From assembly GCA_937988745.1 (NCBI GenBank), contig CALKAR010000311.1:1-5798 (forward strand): a stretch of 5,798 nt of DNA, read 5' to 3'. Position 1 is the stretch's first letter. Every line of letters begins with the position of its first letter. Below, piece by piece: positions 5,221-5,798 of the stretch. A program made the translations under genes and the position numbers. Origin of the DNA: an uncultured Peptococcaceae bacterium. Lineage in GTDB: Bacteria > Bacillota > Limnochordia > Darwinibacteriales > Darwinibacteriaceae. The notes below the pieces were generated by a model. It worked only from the letters and a program-made list of their open reading frames with translations, was not told the origin of the DNA and made no database searches.

Positions 5221-5798
5221 TTGGAAGAAAAGCGGACTTATCATCTGGGAAGCAGGATTTTCTTGGTGCTCTTTTTCTCGGTATTAGCGCTAATCATCGT
5301 CCTGCCGTTCTTTGCCATCTTGTTGGCATCGTTTAAGCCTGCTTCTGAGCTTCTGCGCTACGGCCTCAATCTGCGCCTTGATTGGGACCTCATGTCTTGG
5401 GACAACTATATCTATCTCTTTACAGGAAAAACTGCTGTGGGAACATTTCTCCCCCATGATTATCTCTTATGGTTCAAAAACAGCGTTATACTGGCTGTCG
5501 TGCAGACCGTTTTGACTCTGATGGTCAGTGCGTGGGTGGGGTACGGGTTTGCCATGTATCAGTTCCCAGGCAAGGACCTAATATTCACTTGTGTGCTCTT
5601 GATCCTGATGATCCCATTCGAGATCTTGATGCTGCCGCTTTACACTCAGACCAACACCATGGGGCTTTTGAACAGCTTTTGGGGCGTGATGCTTCCGTTT
5701 CTGGCTCATGCCACTACGATCTTTTTCTTTAGGCAGTTCCTGCAGGGAGTACCACGGGATCTAGTGGATGCTGGACGGGTTGATGGGGCTTCGGAATA
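5221..5798 (+). CDS. Sugar ABC transporter permease 2 (MalG/LacG/AraQ-like), 3' partial
   Basis: The frame stays open to the window edge, giving 192 residues of an expected 270-300. It encodes the second pore subunit of the CUT1 importer. Visible parts: a first membrane segment at about residues 13-37 ending in the typical ASFKPASELL; FKNSVILAVVQTVLTLMVSA (85-104) with WVGYGFAMYQFPGK, as in MalG-type proteins; a third segment, CVLLILMIPFEILMLPLY (124-141); the GLLNSFWGVMLPF stretch (148-160); and FFFRQFLQGVPRDLVDAGRV (168-187) leading into DGASE, the start of the ATPase-docking EAA loop, where the window ends. IPFEILMLPLY and IFFFRQF resemble LacG/AraQ proteins. The start is probably TTG 5221, one base after the permease 1 stop. 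GTG 5212 in the same frame would overlap permease 1 by 8 bp but has no properly spaced ribosome site. The remaining segments and any downstream enzymes are outside the window. Confidence 0.93.
   Translation, partial: MEEKRTYHLGSRIFLVLFFSVLALIIVLPFFAILLASFKPASELLRYGLNLRLDWDLMSWDNYIYLFTGKTAVGTFLPHDYLLWFKNSVILAVVQTVLTLMVSAWVGYGFAMYQFPGKDLIFTCVLLILMIPFEILMLPLYTQTNTMGLLNSFWGVMLPFLAHATTIFFFRQFLQGVPRDLVDAGRVDGASE

Noticed and set aside
5312..5732. Two forward open frames (5312-5515 and 5469-5732)
   Set aside because: Both are out-of-frame shadows of permease 2, which reads through without a stop in its own frame and matches the family throughout.
1..5798. tRNA, rRNA, CRISPR array, insertion sequence or attachment site
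   Set aside because: I looked for repeated spacers, cloverleaf-like segments, transposase motifs and terminal repeats and saw none.

Overview
The window looks like a chromosomal piece of a Bacillota-type (Firmicutes) bacterium, probably an anaerobic carbohydrate user. The genes start behind strong AAGGAGG-like ribosome sites, the clearest promoters are sigma-A type (TTGACA-N17-TATTAT and TTGAAT-N17-TATAAT), and the gene content is sugar catabolism and uptake. The solute-binding protein has a cleavable signal peptide without a lipobox cysteine, which fits a diderm Firmicute lineage better than a classical monoderm. That is an inference. I cannot name the species.

Layout. (1) Positions 1-837 hold the C-terminal half of an L-fucose isomerase, followed by a good intrinsic terminator and a second, similar hairpin. 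(2) Positions 1041-2613 are a two-gene cassette: a forward sce7726-family protein with a PD-(D/E)xK nuclease-like motif set, and a reverse-strand beta-family protein. The two are convergent, and their 3' ends overlap by 68 bp. The cassette is visibly more AT-rich than its flanks and has nothing to do with sugar metabolism. It looks like an acquired accessory module set between two sugar operons. (3) Positions 2614-2983 are a 370-bp gene-free stretch with divergent promoters, one for the beta gene and one for the sugar transporter. The transporter mRNA has a leader of about 160 nt containing a near-perfect 29-nt inverted repeat. (4) From 2984 to the window end runs the start of a CUT1-family sugar ABC importer operon: a secreted solute-binding protein, a first permease, and a second permease cut by the window edge. 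A perfect 11-bp hairpin separates the binding-protein gene from the permease genes.

How it works together. The binding protein and two permeases would form one importer, most like the lactose/L-arabinose (LacEFG/AraNPQ) type. The ATPase is not seen and is often encoded elsewhere. L-fucose isomerase would act in a deoxysugar or pentose catabolic pathway. Because a terminator and the cassette lie between them, shared substrate with the transporter is not shown.

The item most worth a second look is the sce7726/beta pair. It is a recurrent but functionally unassigned pairing of a nuclease-like protein with a probable TIM-barrel-like partner, here tail to tail with overlapping coding ends. It is a candidate defence or conflict module.
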